Assembly (NCBI GenBank): GCA_041752395.1
Contig: JBGSWN010000215.1
Location: 62,001 to 126,000, forward strand
Direction of reading: 5' to 3'
From: UBA6168 sp041752395
GTDB lineage: Bacteria > Bacteroidota > Bacteroidia > Chitinophagales > Saprospiraceae
Length of the DNA stretch: 64,000 nucleotides
Numbering within the stretch: the first letter of the stretch is position 1; each line of letters opens with the position of its first letter. A program made the translations under genes and the position numbers. Of this stretch, positions 18,811 through 28,550 are shown in pieces. The notes beneath the pieces are model-generated. The model did not search any database. It was given only the letters and a program-made list of their open reading frames with translations, and was not told where the DNA came from.

Positions 18811-19272
18811 ATGTTTAAATTTTTCATCCCATTGACATTTTTGGCACTTTTTTTTGTTCCTTCATCCGTTTCCGCTCAAGACAACCTGACGGAAAAAGGT
18901 GGGTTCGTAGTGAACGCCAATGAAGAACATTCTTTCCTGTTTGTGCTTTCCAACCGCACCAACGACCTACAAGAACTCCGCACTGGAATCACGAAGTACA
19001 TGTGGAAGTTCTACCCGAACGACAAACTTAAAATCACCCAAATCCAAGTGGACGGTGATTTGAAAGAAGTCCCGTTAATCCTCATCACTGGTTTTTCAAA
19101 CAAAGCCAAGGCCATGGAATTTTACAACGGCCTCAAAACTAACCGACCAGATTTCATGCAAATGGGCATGACCAAGGATTATTTCCCACTCACCAAATCG
19201 AACTACGAGACGATTGTGCGGGCAAAATCCCTGAACGGTTACAAGCCGTTTTTTCAGCAGAACTATTTGTGA
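18811..19272 (+). CDS. Small secreted protein
   Basis: A 153-residue exported protein starting at the ATG at 18811 with a signal peptide (MFKFFIPLTFLALFFVPSSVSAQ). The frame is open 33 bases further upstream, but the added residues would spoil the signal. The mature part alternates strands and helices (SFLFVLSN ... ELRTGITKYMWKFYPNDKLKI ... VPLILITGFSNKAKAMEFYNGL). This is reminiscent of the C-terminal domain of some Bacteroidota TPR/gliding proteins of the PorW/SprE kind. That is a weak visual match and no function is assigned. Confidence 0.8.
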   Translation: MFKFFIPLTFLALFFVPSSVSAQDNLTEKGGFVVNANEEHSFLFVLSNRTNDLQELRTGITKYMWKFYPNDKLKITQIQVDGDLKEVPLILITGFSNKAKAMEFYNGLKTNRPDFMQMGMTKDYFPLTKSNYETIVRAKSLNGYKPFFQQNYL

Positions 19273-19356
19273 GGTTTAGAGGGTTTAGCGGGGGGGTAGA
19301 AGGTTTATTGGCAAGTCCAAACTAAACCTTCTGACCCCCGCTAAACCTCCAAACCC
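19272..19356. repeat. Long imperfect hairpin upstream of holA
   Basis: Positions 19282-19307 are complementary to 19323-19347 over 25 bases with one bulge and about two mismatches. The arms consist of repeated GGTTTAG-like words. The pairing partly extends outwards. It begins at the stop of the previous gene and ends 27 bp before holA. Confidence 0.75.
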
Positions 19357-19382
19357 CAGCCAAAAACAAACACTCACCCGTT

Positions 19383-20390
19383 TTGACCTACCAGCAAATT
19401 TTAGGAGACCTAAAAAAGAAAAAGTTCCAACCCATTTACTTCCTGCACGGCAGCGAGGCTTTTTTTATTGATGCCATTTCGGATTTTATCGAAGAAAATG
19501 CATTGTCGGAAAGTGAGCGTTCCTTCAATCAAGTGGTGCTTTACGGGCGGGATGTGGACCATCTTGCCGTCATTGACAATGCCCGCCGCTATCCGATGAT
19601 GTCTCAAAATTCGGTCGTTATCGTGAAGGAGGCGCAGGACATGAAGGACTTGAAAGACCTTGAAAAATACATTGCCAACCCACTTCCTTCGACCATCTTG
19701 GTGCTGTGCCACAAGCACAAAGCCTTCAACACCAATACCAAATTCGGGAAGCTGCTGCAAGAAAAAGGCATCGTTTTCGACAGTAAGAAACTCTACGACA
19801 ACCAGGTGCCGGACTGGATTCACGATTATTTGACACATCAAAAACTCAAAATAACCCCCGGCGCTGCTGACCTGCTGGCGGAGTACCTTGGCACCGACCT
19901 CTCGCTCATTTCCCATGAATTGGACAAGCTGGCACTGCACTTGCAAGCTGGCACGGAAATCACTGCCGACCATGTGGAACTGCATGTGGGCATCAGCCGG
20001 GAGTACAATATTTTTGAATTGCAAAAAGCCATGAGCAACAAGGATATGGCCAAAATAGCCCGCATCACCCAGAACTTCGTGGAGAACCCGAAACGCAATC
20101 CGTTTATCATGGTAGTGGCTTCACTGGCCAGTTTTTTCACCAAGGTTTACATGCTGCATTTTTTGAAAAACGCCTCGGATGGTGACGTGCAAAAGAAGTT
20201 GGGGCTGCGCTCGCCTTACGCCCTCAAAGAGTACCGCTCGGCACTCAGGCATTTTCCTTTGGCCAAAACGGAGCAAATCATTTCGGAGCTAAAAACTTAC
20301 GACCTGATGTCAAAAGGGGTGGATTTTATCACCACGGGGAAGGAAGATGGGGAGTTGTTGAAGGAGTTGGTTTTTAAGGTGACACATTGA
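19383..20390 (+). CDS. holA: DNA polymerase III, delta subunit
   Basis: A 335-residue protein matching HolA, the clamp-loader subunit that opens the sliding clamp. The start MTYQQILGDLKKKKFQPIYFLHG and the AAA+-like N-terminal domain, with a degenerate P-loop region, fit the family. The linker and C-terminal collar domain (RNPFIMVVASLASFFTKVYMLHF ... LRSPYALKEY) also fit. The first codon is TTG; no ATG lies near and the usual N-terminal sequence begins here, so the rare start looks genuine. Confidence 0.93.
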   Translation: MTYQQILGDLKKKKFQPIYFLHGSEAFFIDAISDFIEENALSESERSFNQVVLYGRDVDHLAVIDNARRYPMMSQNSVVIVKEAQDMKDLKDLEKYIANPLPSTILVLCHKHKAFNTNTKFGKLLQEKGIVFDSKKLYDNQVPDWIHDYLTHQKLKITPGAADLLAEYLGTDLSLISHELDKLALHLQAGTEITADHVELHVGISREYNIFELQKAMSNKDMAKIARITQNFVENPKRNPFIMVVASLASFFTKVYMLHFLKNASDGDVQKKLGLRSPYALKEYRSALRHFPLAKTEQIISELKTYDLMSKGVDFITTGKEDGELLKELVFKVTH

Positions 20391-20694
20391 AATTACCCCA
20401 TCTTCGCAAGTCTTCCCAACCTGCCCACAAAGCTACAAACTAACCTCGTGTAAATGCCGCAGTTCAAGCAGGAGTTCAGCGAAGCGGCTCTTGCGGCCAT
20501 CTACTTCATCACCTCCAGTGCCACTATGCTAAACACTGGCTCGAACTTGTGCTTTTATTTCAAGAAAGTAGGTGGTTTTGGGAAGAAACGGGAAACTTAC
20601 CACAAAATATTATCGGCCCCTTTTCAATTTTAATAGTAAAGCGTAGCGGGCTCAATTTTCTAAGCTCCCCCTTTCCGGGAATTCACACATTACC
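20391..20694. other. Intergenic region with a possible coding remnant
   Basis: No intact gene. On the minus strand 20433-20528 reads about 31 codons of coding-like sequence (EVDGRKSRFAELLLELR) after a stop and without a start. It could be the tail of a lost gene, but it is too short to judge. Confidence 0.4.
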
Positions 20695-21225
20695 TTATAT
20701 TATCCATTTTTTGATAAGTTTATCCCACAGGGGAACAAAAATTAATAGAAAACAAAAATTACCCATCAAAAAATAGATTATTGTTGCGCTTCCGTAAGGA
20801 AAATAAGGACTCATTCCGCCATCATTCTCAAGGTTATTGGTTTTAAAGAAAACAAAACCGATAGCGCACAAATAAATTAAGCACCAAAGAAAATATACCT
20901 TTAATAATATGAAACTGATATATTGATATGTTCTTCCCTCGCCTTTAATCAGATGACAAACCAGTTTTATGTAAATATAAAGGTTCATTATCGTAAATGG
21001 AAGCAGCCAAAGTAAATCAAAAAAAATGTTAACGAAAATAATAGAAATAATTTTCGTTGCTATAGAATCCCCTTTTCCTTCAAGAAATAAATCTCTATCT
21101 ATATTTTCAGGGCTATATACATAAATTAAAGGGGTTAAAAAATGAAAAAACACCTTTAAAAAGTAATTGTAAAAAATATAGATGACAATCAACTTTAAAT
21201 ATTTGGTGGTTTGTTTTACTGGCAT
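20695..21225 (-). CDS. AT-rich multi-pass membrane protein, unknown
   Basis: A 176-residue protein with four hydrophobic segments at about 8-35, 60-90, 102-130 and 148-170. A short loop rich in Asn, Glu and Asp lies between the last two. The base composition is clearly lower in GC than the surrounding housekeeping genes, and codons ending in A/T dominate. I recognise no family. It stands alone and may be a recent arrival. Confidence 0.65.
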   Translation of the reverse strand: MPVKQTTKYLKLIVIYIFYNYFLKVFFHFLTPLIYVYSPENIDRDLFLEGKGDSIATKIISIIFVNIFFDLLWLLPFTIMNLYIYIKLVCHLIKGEGRTYQYISFILLKVYFLWCLIYLCAIGFVFFKTNNLENDGGMSPYFPYGSATIIYFLMGNFCFLLIFVPLWDKLIKKWII

Positions 21226-21380
21226 GATAAAAAGTTTGCAGGTACATAGGATTTGATTTTTTCATAAAACAGCTGAAGTATTGGTGCATGGGCAGAACGA
21301 TTTCAAATGGGTCATTGAAGAAATTTTGCACATCAATTGGTGAATTTTATAATTTAATTGCTACATATTGAAATTCGGAT

Positions 21381-21492
21381 CTTCCCCCACGATACGCTGG
21401 TTCATCCCGAAAGCTTTCTGGATGAACCAGCGGGATTATTTACAGTCGTTTTGTAAGGAATGACCAGCTGGAGCTGATGTCCCCAGCTGGTC
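21381..21492. repeat. Pair of palindromes containing a dispersed repeat
   Basis: Two hairpins lie side by side. The first pairs CGCTGGTTCATCC (21395-21407) with 21420-21432, a perfect 13-bp stem. The second pairs GACCAGCTGG (21462-21471) with 21483-21492. The segment 21391-21423 recurs inverted at 24273-24305 with three mismatches, and its left part resembles the repeats at 30034, 30992 and 32539. Confidence 0.8.
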
Positions 21493-21555
21493 TTACCGGA
21501 AAGCGATTATTTGAAATCATGTATCACTCATGTCTCTAAATGAAAATGCTTCAAT

Positions 21556-22026
21556 TCATTCCCCCTGTACTTTCTTGAGCAAATATTTGGTCGCATCCTT
21601 CACGGAGCCATCAGCATTCATGCCAAGCAAACCATCGGAAGTGACCTGGTATTTCACATCGCCAGATTTTCCTCTCAGCGTGACCACCGTGCCCACTACC
21701 GACCACGAACCATTCGATTCAACCGTCTTGGGCGGTTTGCTCTGGTAATCTTCTTGCATGGTATAGCTTCTTTGCTCATCAGCGTTCAGCGTTAGCATGG
21801 TTTGAATGCCGTCACAACCCTCGCAAGGCAAAGTGCCGTTGTAGAAGGCGGCCAATTGTTCCACAGCAGCTTGTTCTGAACTGGAAGTGGCAGGTGCAGC
21901 GACAGTGGTGTCGGTGGCAGTTGCTGTTTCAGGAGTGGTAGCAGTATCCTTTGGGGCATCGCCACAGGATTGAAAAGAAAGGAATGCAAACGCAATCAAT
22001 GCTGGAAGGTAAGATTTCTTCTTCAT
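21556..22026 (-). CDS. NlpE-like lipoprotein, copy 1
   Basis: A 157-residue lipoprotein from the ATG at 22026. The signal peptide ends in a lipobox (FQSC, Cys21). A Thr/Ala-rich linker leads to a domain resembling the NlpE N-terminal domain: YNGTLPCEGCDGIQTMLTL with a CxxC pair, then a beta-rich part ending KYLLKKVQGE. NlpE proteins are outer-membrane sensors of copper or envelope stress, and CxxC is the redox or metal motif of the family. A near-identical paralogue is at 32722-33192. The upstream 29 codons of the open frame lack a signal and are not used. Confidence 0.85.
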   Translation of the reverse strand: MKKKSYLPALIAFAFLSFQSCGDAPKDTATTPETATATDTTVAAPATSSSEQAAVEQLAAFYNGTLPCEGCDGIQTMLTLNADEQRSYTMQEDYQSKPPKTVESNGSWSVVGTVVTLRGKSGDVKYQVTSDGLLGMNADGSVKDATKYLLKKVQGE

Positions 22027-22161
22027 AAAAAAGGATTTAGATTTAAAAATGATAGGTTCGGTAGCAGTACCAAACTTATTCAGCGTGCAATTTAGGGCGA
22101 ATTTTTTCAATTCCATTCATCCATAAACAGCATGAATTACTTGAGGAATTTCGAGACAGCC

Positions 22162-24177
22162 TCAATACACCGTCAGCTTCTCCACCTGCCTGCCCGATTC
22201 GCCCACCGTTTCCACCAGATACAGCCCCGGCGGCCATTTGCTCACATCCACCTGAATGTTTTGGTCGCCAACTTGCACCGATTTTACGAAGTGAAACCCA
22301 CCATTTATAGCATGAATTTTAAGCTGAAAAGCGCCGCTGTTTTGTGGGAATTCAATCCTCACCAAATCATCGGTGGGGTTCGGGAAAAGCCGCCATTGCG
22401 CCAGCGCAGGTTTCTTTGTTGCCGAAGGCAATACCTCACAACTCACGCCCGAAATCTGCCCATCCATCCAAGCCAAACGAGCGGCAATATTGGCCTTGCG
22501 GTCGGCCACATTGTCATCGAAATTGGCATAGCCCAGCTCCGGCCAACGCTGGAAATTTCGGGCAGCCGCATCGCCCAAGAGCAGGTGCAGCGAGTCCACC
22601 ATTTGCAGGAAAGCCTCGGTCGTCCAAGTGCCCTCCCGTAGCTCTTGCCATCGGCAATACCGCTGCTGCAAAAAGGCGGAATCGCTGTGCAAAATGCTCC
22701 ACCAATCGGGGAAAGGCCAGCCGGTATGCGTTATTTCCCAGACCCAGCCTTCCACGCAGCAATGGCCACGGTCGTAGTCCCAAGCTGGGCCGATTTTGAG
22801 CTTGCCGCCGTCCGTGATTTTTTCTTTGTACATAAACGTGCTGCGGCCATAGCTGTCGTAGTTTGTGCTGAATTCATTGACGAACATGAAATCCATGAAC
22901 GTGCTTTCGTCTATCCATTTGCGGTAGCCCAGTTCGGGGTCAGCAAAGTTCGGCTCATGCAGGCTTTGCTCGAAACTGTCCACGTAAGTATGGATATACT
23001 CCGCTTGAAGCGGGTGTAGCTGCCAACTGAACGGTGTCACGAACTTGAACTCCACTGGCAGGCCATGCGATGCGTAGTTGATGGGCAAATATTGCGAATT
23101 CCAAGCGCCCGGTGCACCGTTGATATTCATTTCGATGATATAGCCACCGGTCAGTTCAGCGCCTGCCGTGTCCTGGGGGTTTAGCTTCGCAATATCCACC
23201 CGGTGCTTGTCCCGTTTCACCTTTTCCGTTAGGTTAAAAACGCCTTGGTAATCATCGTCCACGAATACTTCGCAGTACATCGTGCGGGGAGCGTACCGTC
23301 CCATACGGCGGGCAAATTCGTAGGCCACCGCATTGCTCATCAGCGTTGGGTCAAGGTATTCGGCTTTCAAAATCCAGTCGTTCTCGGCAGGTAGGCCGAG
23401 CAGCGATGCGTCTATTTCCAGCCCAGCGGAATCCAACAAATCGAAATCGTAGTTCTTTTTTGGATACCAAGGCCCGGTATAGCCTTGCAGTTCCACCGCT
23501 ATTTTTCCCTCATATTCATAGACAGAATCTGTCGGTGAGTTCAGTTGGCCATTGCCCTTGTTGATGATTTGGAAGTCGGCCAATATTTTCGGCTCGCTTT
23601 CGATAACCTGTCCGCCCGTCAATATTTTCACGATAGGTAAATGGCTGCCGGGAAACACGAACGGCCCCGGCGCTCCCGCATCAAAGCTCATGCTCCAATC
23701 CTGGAGGAAGCCCGCATCGGCAAAGGCATAGGTATCGTACAGGAGAATTTGCCAAGTTCCATTGGGGTTTTGACCGTTGTTGAGGTTGCCCATATTGCCC
23801 ATTGGCCGGAAGGTGCCATTGAACGGTGCCCCGAAATTGAAGATGAAATCCGATGCATCGTCACGCAGACAGCAGTTTTCCCAATTGTCATCACCACCGC
23901 CAACCCCAGCGAACAGCAGGAACGATGTGCCATCGGGCGCAATCACCCGCACGTCCATATCGCTGTCATAAGTGTGGGTCATGTTCAGGCAGACCTGCAC
24001 GAGGCCAAAGTCGGTGTTGATGGTATCGGGCAAGCCACTCACTTCCAAATTGAAAGCAATGGGACTCCCATCATCGGGAATAGGCTGTTCAACAATGGCG
24101 CTGAAGGTCTGTGCATGGAGACAAAGCTGGCAAAGCAGGAAAAACAGGGCAAGGAGGTTTTGTCTTGTTGGATTCAT
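22162..24177 (-). CDS. CotH-type protein with P domain and T9SS sorting domain
   Basis: A 671-residue secreted protein. A signal peptide spans 1-22. Residues about 30-165 form a proprotein-convertase P-like jelly roll (VQVCLNMTHTYDSDMDVRVIAPDG ... NGTWQILLYDTYAFADAGFLQDWSMSF). Residues about 180-590 match the CotH spore-coat kinase family (KKNYDFDLLD ... GVFNLTEKVKRDKHRVDIAKL ... IGPAWDYDRGHCC), whose studied members phosphorylate proteins. The last 80 residues are a T9SS type A sorting domain (WRLFPNPTDDLVRIEF ... GLYLVETV). The Asp of the AWDYD motif is present. It is divergent from the GH97 gene. Confidence 0.9.
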   Translation of the reverse strand: MNPTRQNLLALFFLLCQLCLHAQTFSAIVEQPIPDDGSPIAFNLEVSGLPDTINTDFGLVQVCLNMTHTYDSDMDVRVIAPDGTSFLLFAGVGGGDDNWENCCLRDDASDFIFNFGAPFNGTFRPMGNMGNLNNGQNPNGTWQILLYDTYAFADAGFLQDWSMSFDAGAPGPFVFPGSHLPIVKILTGGQVIESEPKILADFQIINKGNGQLNSPTDSVYEYEGKIAVELQGYTGPWYPKKNYDFDLLDSAGLEIDASLLGLPAENDWILKAEYLDPTLMSNAVAYEFARRMGRYAPRTMYCEVFVDDDYQGVFNLTEKVKRDKHRVDIAKLNPQDTAGAELTGGYIIEMNINGAPGAWNSQYLPINYASHGLPVEFKFVTPFSWQLHPLQAEYIHTYVDSFEQSLHEPNFADPELGYRKWIDESTFMDFMFVNEFSTNYDSYGRSTFMYKEKITDGGKLKIGPAWDYDRGHCCVEGWVWEITHTGWPFPDWWSILHSDSAFLQQRYCRWQELREGTWTTEAFLQMVDSLHLLLGDAAARNFQRWPELGYANFDDNVADRKANIAARLAWMDGQISGVSCEVLPSATKKPALAQWRLFPNPTDDLVRIEFPQNSGAFQLKIHAINGGFHFVKSVQVGDQNIQVDVSKWPPGLYLVETVGESGRQVEKLTVY

Positions 24178-24272
24178 TGGGCAAATCTAAGGAAAGGATA
24201 GACTTGCAATGGTCTGCTTTGTGAGATGATTCAAGTCAGAGGGCCATAGGTATCGGAAACCCTAGCACGTAC

Positions 24273-24305
24273 ATCCAAAAAGCTTTCGATATGAACCAGC
24301 GTATC
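24273..24305 (-). repeat. Inverted copy of the GATACGCTGG repeat
   Basis: Read on the minus strand, this 33-bp segment matches 21391-21423 with three mismatches. It lies in the promoter region between the divergent CotH and GH97 genes. Confidence 0.8.
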
Positions 24306-24403
24306 CTAGCAGCTTCAGACCTATCAAGCACAATCAACCCCGCCCATTCAATCAAATCCTGAATCCGCTCCTTATCTTGCCGCCCAAACAAACCTTGCCA
24401 ACT

Positions 24404-26389
24404 ATGCGCCAACTGACAGCCATCATATTCCACTTGCTTTTACTGCCTGTTTTCCTTTTCGGAAAAACATTTGACCTCACCTCACCTAATGGCAAGGTGA
24501 AGGTCAAAATAGTCGTCGAAAACAATATCAGTTACAGCATCATGCTCGGGAACACGCAGGTATTGGCGCCCTCGCCCATTTCGTTGACGCTCGACAGCGG
24601 CCAGCTCGGCCTCGTCCCCAACGTCAAATCCACTGCTTCGAAGGAGGTCAGGGACACCATTTTCCCTTATGTACCCATCAAGCGCAGCCGCATTCCCGAC
24701 TGCTACAATGAACTTAGTATCACGTTCAAGGGTGATTATTCGCTCATTTTTCGGGCTTATGACGACGGGGTGGCCTATCGCTGGAGCACCCATTTTCCGA
24801 AGGAAAAAATCATGGTGAAAGCGGAGCAGGCTGCCTTCGTTTTTGCTGATAACGCCACGGTTTGGCAGCCCGAAATCCAAAAACGGCAGGATGCCGACAT
24901 CTTCCACACCAGTTTTGAAGAACCTTATAAAACACTGAAAATCAGTGAAATAAGCCCGTCGGCAATGGCTTATAACCCGGTGCTGGTGGAATGTGCCAAT
25001 GGCGTGAAAGCCGTCCTGCTGGAATCCGACCTTGACGACTATCCCGGCATGTTCATTGCCAAGGGCGAACAGGGAAACAGCCTGAAAGGAGTCTATGCCG
25101 CCTGTCCATCGGCGACGAGCATCAGCGAGGGCATTTTTCCGCAGGAAATCGTCACGGCCCGCCACGACTATATCGCCTTGACGAAGGGCAGCCGCAGCTT
25201 CCCGTGGCGGTTCATCGCCCTCTCCGAAAAGGACGGTGACTTGCTGCTCAATGACCTAGTTTACCGCCTCGCCCCACCAGCCCGCCCCGGCGACTGGTCG
25301 TGGCTCAAGCCCGGCATCAGCACCGAAGAGTGGATTTGCAGCAGCAACTTGTACGACGTGGACTTCCGGGCGGGGCTGAACACGGCCACTTACCTTTTCT
25401 ATGTGGATTTTGCTGCGCAATTCGGCTTGGACTATGTCATGCTGGACGCTGGCTGGTCAAAGGACAACAGCGACATCCTCCAAATCACCCCCGGCATGAG
25501 CGTGGACAGCATCGCCGATTACGCCCGTCAAAAAGGCGTCTCCCTCACCCTCTGGACGCTCGCACTTGCCCTCGACCGGCAGTTGGAACCGGCGCTGACC
25601 CAGTTTGAAAAATGGGGCGTCCGCTGCATCATGACCGATTTCATGGACCGCAACGACCAGCAGATGGGCAATTTTTACCACCGCATTGCGGAAGCCTGTG
25701 CCCGGCATCATATCATGGTCATGTTCCATGGGGCGTTTCCCCCTTCTGGCTTTGAGCGCACCTGGCCCCACAACATCGCACGGGAGGGCGCCATCGGCTC
25801 TGAATACTATATTTGGAGCGAAAAAACCACGCCCGACCATGCCCTCACACTGCCGTTCATCCGCATGGTCTCTGGCAGTATGGACTTCGAGCCAGGCTTT
25901 TTGGACAATGCCACGAAGGAGCAGTTCCGGCCCATCGGCATGAAGAGCATGTCGCAGGGCACGAGGGCGAACCAATTGGCCATGTTCGTCGCCTATGAAA
26001 GCCCCATGCAGATGTTCAGCGGCAACCCCTCGGATGGGCTGCGGGAGCCGGAATTCATGCGCTTCCTCGGCAGCATCCCCACCGTTTGGGACGAAACGCT
26101 GGTGCTGGATGCCAAGCTCGGCGATTACCTGCTACTGGCCCGGCGGCATGGCCAGGACTGGTGGGTGGTGGGCATGAACGATTGGACGCCAAAGGATTTT
26201 AGCCTTCCGCTCGACTTCCTCGGCGAGGGTAGTTTCACCGCCGAAATCTGCGCCGATGGCATCAATGCCGACCGCAATGCGAAGGATTATCAGCTGTATA
26301 AAAAAGTAGTAACAAAAGGGGAGGTTTTGAAGCTGCACCTGGCACCTGGCGGGGGGTGGGTGGCGAGGTTGGGGGTTGGGCAAAAATAA
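24404..26389 (+). CDS. Glycoside hydrolase family 97 (alpha-glycosidase)
   Basis: A 661-residue secreted enzyme from the ATG at 24404; the TTG nine codons earlier would precede the signal peptide (LTAIIFHLLLLPVFLFGKTF). It has the GH97 order: an N-terminal beta-sandwich (about 20-270), a catalytic (beta/alpha)8 barrel (about 280-560) and a C-terminal beta domain. The motif TDFMDRND with Asp412 matches the position of the nucleophile in retaining GH97 alpha-galactosidases rather than the paired Glu of inverting alpha-glucosidases such as SusB. An alpha-galactosidase-like retaining activity is therefore the better guess. No susC/susD genes are near, so it is not in a classical utilisation locus. 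Confidence 0.93.
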   Translation: MRQLTAIIFHLLLLPVFLFGKTFDLTSPNGKVKVKIVVENNISYSIMLGNTQVLAPSPISLTLDSGQLGLVPNVKSTASKEVRDTIFPYVPIKRSRIPDCYNELSITFKGDYSLIFRAYDDGVAYRWSTHFPKEKIMVKAEQAAFVFADNATVWQPEIQKRQDADIFHTSFEEPYKTLKISEISPSAMAYNPVLVECANGVKAVLLESDLDDYPGMFIAKGEQGNSLKGVYAACPSATSISEGIFPQEIVTARHDYIALTKGSRSFPWRFIALSEKDGDLLLNDLVYRLAPPARPGDWSWLKPGISTEEWICSSNLYDVDFRAGLNTATYLFYVDFAAQFGLDYVMLDAGWSKDNSDILQITPGMSVDSIADYARQKGVSLTLWTLALALDRQLEPALTQFEKWGVRCIMTDFMDRNDQQMGNFYHRIAEACARHHIMVMFHGAFPPSGFERTWPHNIAREGAIGSEYYIWSEKTTPDHALTLPFIRMVSGSMDFEPGFLDNATKEQFRPIGMKSMSQGTRANQLAMFVAYESPMQMFSGNPSDGLREPEFMRFLGSIPTVWDETLVLDAKLGDYLLLARRHGQDWWVVGMNDWTPKDFSLPLDFLGEGSFTAEICADGINADRNAKDYQLYKKVVTKGEVLKLHLAPGGGWVARLGVGQK

Positions 26390-26472
26390 ACTGGCGGGGC
26401 AAACGATTTACGAGTCAGGCGGGAACAGAAGTTTTCGCTTGAATTTTTTGTTTTTTGTAATAGCTTCGCAAC

Positions 26473-26649
26473 ATGGAACCAATAACAATCAAGCCATCTG
26501 GGGTTTTTAAGACGATTCAAGAGAACTTGGTCGCTTTGAGGGGCATTGGCTATCAGCAGCTTTCCCAAGAAGAGAAGGATGAGATGCGGAAGGAGCTGTT
26601 GGAGGTGAGGGAACTTGCTTTGAGCATCAAAATGCGAATGGATGAATGA
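26473..26649 (+). CDS. Small helical protein, 58 residues
   Basis: A 58-residue open frame with an ATG at 26473. The composition is convincing for a small soluble protein: a short N-terminal strand (MEPITIKPSGVFKTIQENL) and an amphipathic charged helix (SQEEKDEMRKELLEVRELAL). It lies 84 bp after the GH97 gene on the same strand. No family is recognised. Codon usage resembles the GC-richer neighbours rather than the AT-rich genes downstream. Confidence 0.55.
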   Translation: MEPITIKPSGVFKTIQENLVALRGIGYQQLSQEEKDEMRKELLEVRELALSIKMRMDE

Positions 26650-26779
26650 GTGGCTTGACCTACGCACGACGACCAAAGCCGCAACCTTAGCCCGTCAACA
26701 AGCACAGCTTGTGAGGAGCAGGGGTGAAATGGGCAATCCGAAAACTCAGTGTTAAAATCAGTAAATTAGAACTAAAAAA

Positions 26780-28453
26780 ATGAAGTACTGTCTAATCCTC
26801 CTAATAACTTTGTTGTCTTCAAAATTTCACACCGGAAATGATGAAAACAGTCTTTTTTCCAACGATACAAATCAATCACAAGTTGGGTGTCCAAAAAAAA
26901 TCATAAAATGGGTTAGTCAGTTGGATTCAGAATATCCTGGTGAAAACTTAGACAAAGTTGAAGGTGAAAAGATTCAAAAAATAGTGTATAACCTTTACTC
27001 GGACAGATATTTTGCTAACATATTTGATGAGCCGTTTGATGTAATTTCTAAAAAAAAATTAGAGATTATTGCAAAGGCTGGAACATCTGGTTTGTGCACA
27101 AGTATAATACCAGGGAATCACTTTGAACTCACAAACCCTGCTAAAGATGCAATAGGCGAAAAAATGAATAGAAGCGGTGATGCATCAATTAGCTTTAGCT
27201 ATGAAAATGTCAAGTTTCAAGTAATTAGACTTAGAAAGATTCGTCAAGATGCCCAATCTTTTTTAACCGATTTAGAGAAAAACAACTCAAATATTGATTT
27301 AAAAACTGTTGATAATTGGAGACAAAAAATACAAGATGAGTTTTCACCACTAATGCCATCCGAACTTAATTTATTTTCAAACTTAATTGATAAGCATGAA
27401 CATAAAATTGTTCAACGTATTACCATTTCCGAGAAAGACAAATTAGATAAGATTGGAAATTCCGAAAAAGATGTGTTGGAGATTAATGCTTTTTATGAAA
27501 AATTTGATAAAAAATATAGTCCTTTAAAACATTGCAATGAAATAAAGGATTTATATACTGATATTTCATCGAAAAAATCCTTAATCATCTTATCGCTGGC
27601 TAATAAAATAAACAATTTAATCAACACCTCGTCAACAAGTGCTGAATTGACTCAAATTGAAGATAAATATTTTTCATATCTGGATTTAAACGCCCCTTCT
27701 TTGTCTGACTTATATTCTAATTTTAGAAGTAAAAAGCAAATGGTTCAAAAAATAGAACACGAGCAGGAACTTGTAAAAAAGGCAGAAGAAAGAAAAATAA
27801 CCCAACAGAAAGAAAAAGAAATATTAGAAGAAAAAAAGAAATTGGCTTTAAGAAAAATGAAAGAACTTTTCAACGGCCAGGAAAATGCCTCAAACTTCAC
27901 AACCGAAGATTATAAATTAATCAGCGATGAATTTATTGTTGAGAAATCTACAAATGATGACTTGCGAAGACTTGTCGAATTATTTAAAAAGTCAAATGAA
28001 ATCTATTTGGTAGATTTAGACAGGAACACAGCGCATAAATTAGATGATATAAAAATAGATGACGAATACATTGAATTCTCAACCATATATTCTAATGGTT
28101 GCAAAATATCAATTACAAATGGAGGCGTTGAATATCTTTTTGATGCTGAAAAAGCAATCCGTGAGAAAAATTATTCAAATTATCAACGTGCTTTATCGTG
28201 TAGTAATTTTAAAGAGTATTTTAAAATACAAAAAATAAGATTTTCTATCAATGAAGTTTTGCGGCATAAAAAAGAGGACTTTATTACTGCCTGGAGAACA
28301 AGAACAGAGAATATGTACTGTTCACAAATAGGCTTAATTTATTTGAGAGATTTTTGTGATTTAAATTGCCGCAATCAAATGAAAATTGGTGAAATGAACT
28401 TTCTTCTGATACCTTCGAAGTCTATCGCAACTTTCTTTATTAAAGATGAGTGA
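26780..28453 (+). CDS. AT-rich exported protein with coiled coil, unknown
   Basis: A 557-residue protein. Residues 1-19 look like a weak signal peptide. Most of the chain is helical and rich in Lys, Glu, Ile and Asn. A strong coiled coil runs over about 325-365 (alternating E/K with repeated EKKK and EERK). The last 150 residues are mixed, with five Cys in the final 100. The base composition is strongly AT-rich compared with the GH97 gene, which suggests foreign origin. The next gene on the same strand has the same composition, 97 bp on. No function can be assigned. Confidence 0.7.
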   Translation: MKYCLILLITLLSSKFHTGNDENSLFSNDTNQSQVGCPKKIIKWVSQLDSEYPGENLDKVEGEKIQKIVYNLYSDRYFANIFDEPFDVISKKKLEIIAKAGTSGLCTSIIPGNHFELTNPAKDAIGEKMNRSGDASISFSYENVKFQVIRLRKIRQDAQSFLTDLEKNNSNIDLKTVDNWRQKIQDEFSPLMPSELNLFSNLIDKHEHKIVQRITISEKDKLDKIGNSEKDVLEINAFYEKFDKKYSPLKHCNEIKDLYTDISSKKSLIILSLANKINNLINTSSTSAELTQIEDKYFSYLDLNAPSLSDLYSNFRSKKQMVQKIEHEQELVKKAEERKITQQKEKEILEEKKKLALRKMKELFNGQENASNFTTEDYKLISDEFIVEKSTNDDLRRLVELFKKSNEIYLVDLDRNTAHKLDDIKIDDEYIEFSTIYSNGCKISITNGGVEYLFDAEKAIREKNYSNYQRALSCSNFKEYFKIQKIRFSINEVLRHKKEDFITAWRTRTENMYCSQIGLIYLRDFCDLNCRNQMKIGEMNFLLIPSKSIATFFIKDE

Positions 28454-28550
28454 CGTGATTAAATTGTTATAAATTCAAGTTGCAATCATATGTTGCTGAC
28501 AATAGCAGTATGGCCAATAGCAGTGACTGTTCAAAACAACAATAAATAAA

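Noticed and set aside
20433..20528. About 31 coding-like codons on the minus strand (EVDGRKSRFAELL...)
   Set aside because: No start, no homologue I recognise and too short; noted only within the intergenic entry.
21113..21331. 72-residue minus-strand frame overlapping the membrane-protein gene
   Set aside because: It overlaps a better frame and consists of chance AT-rich sequence.
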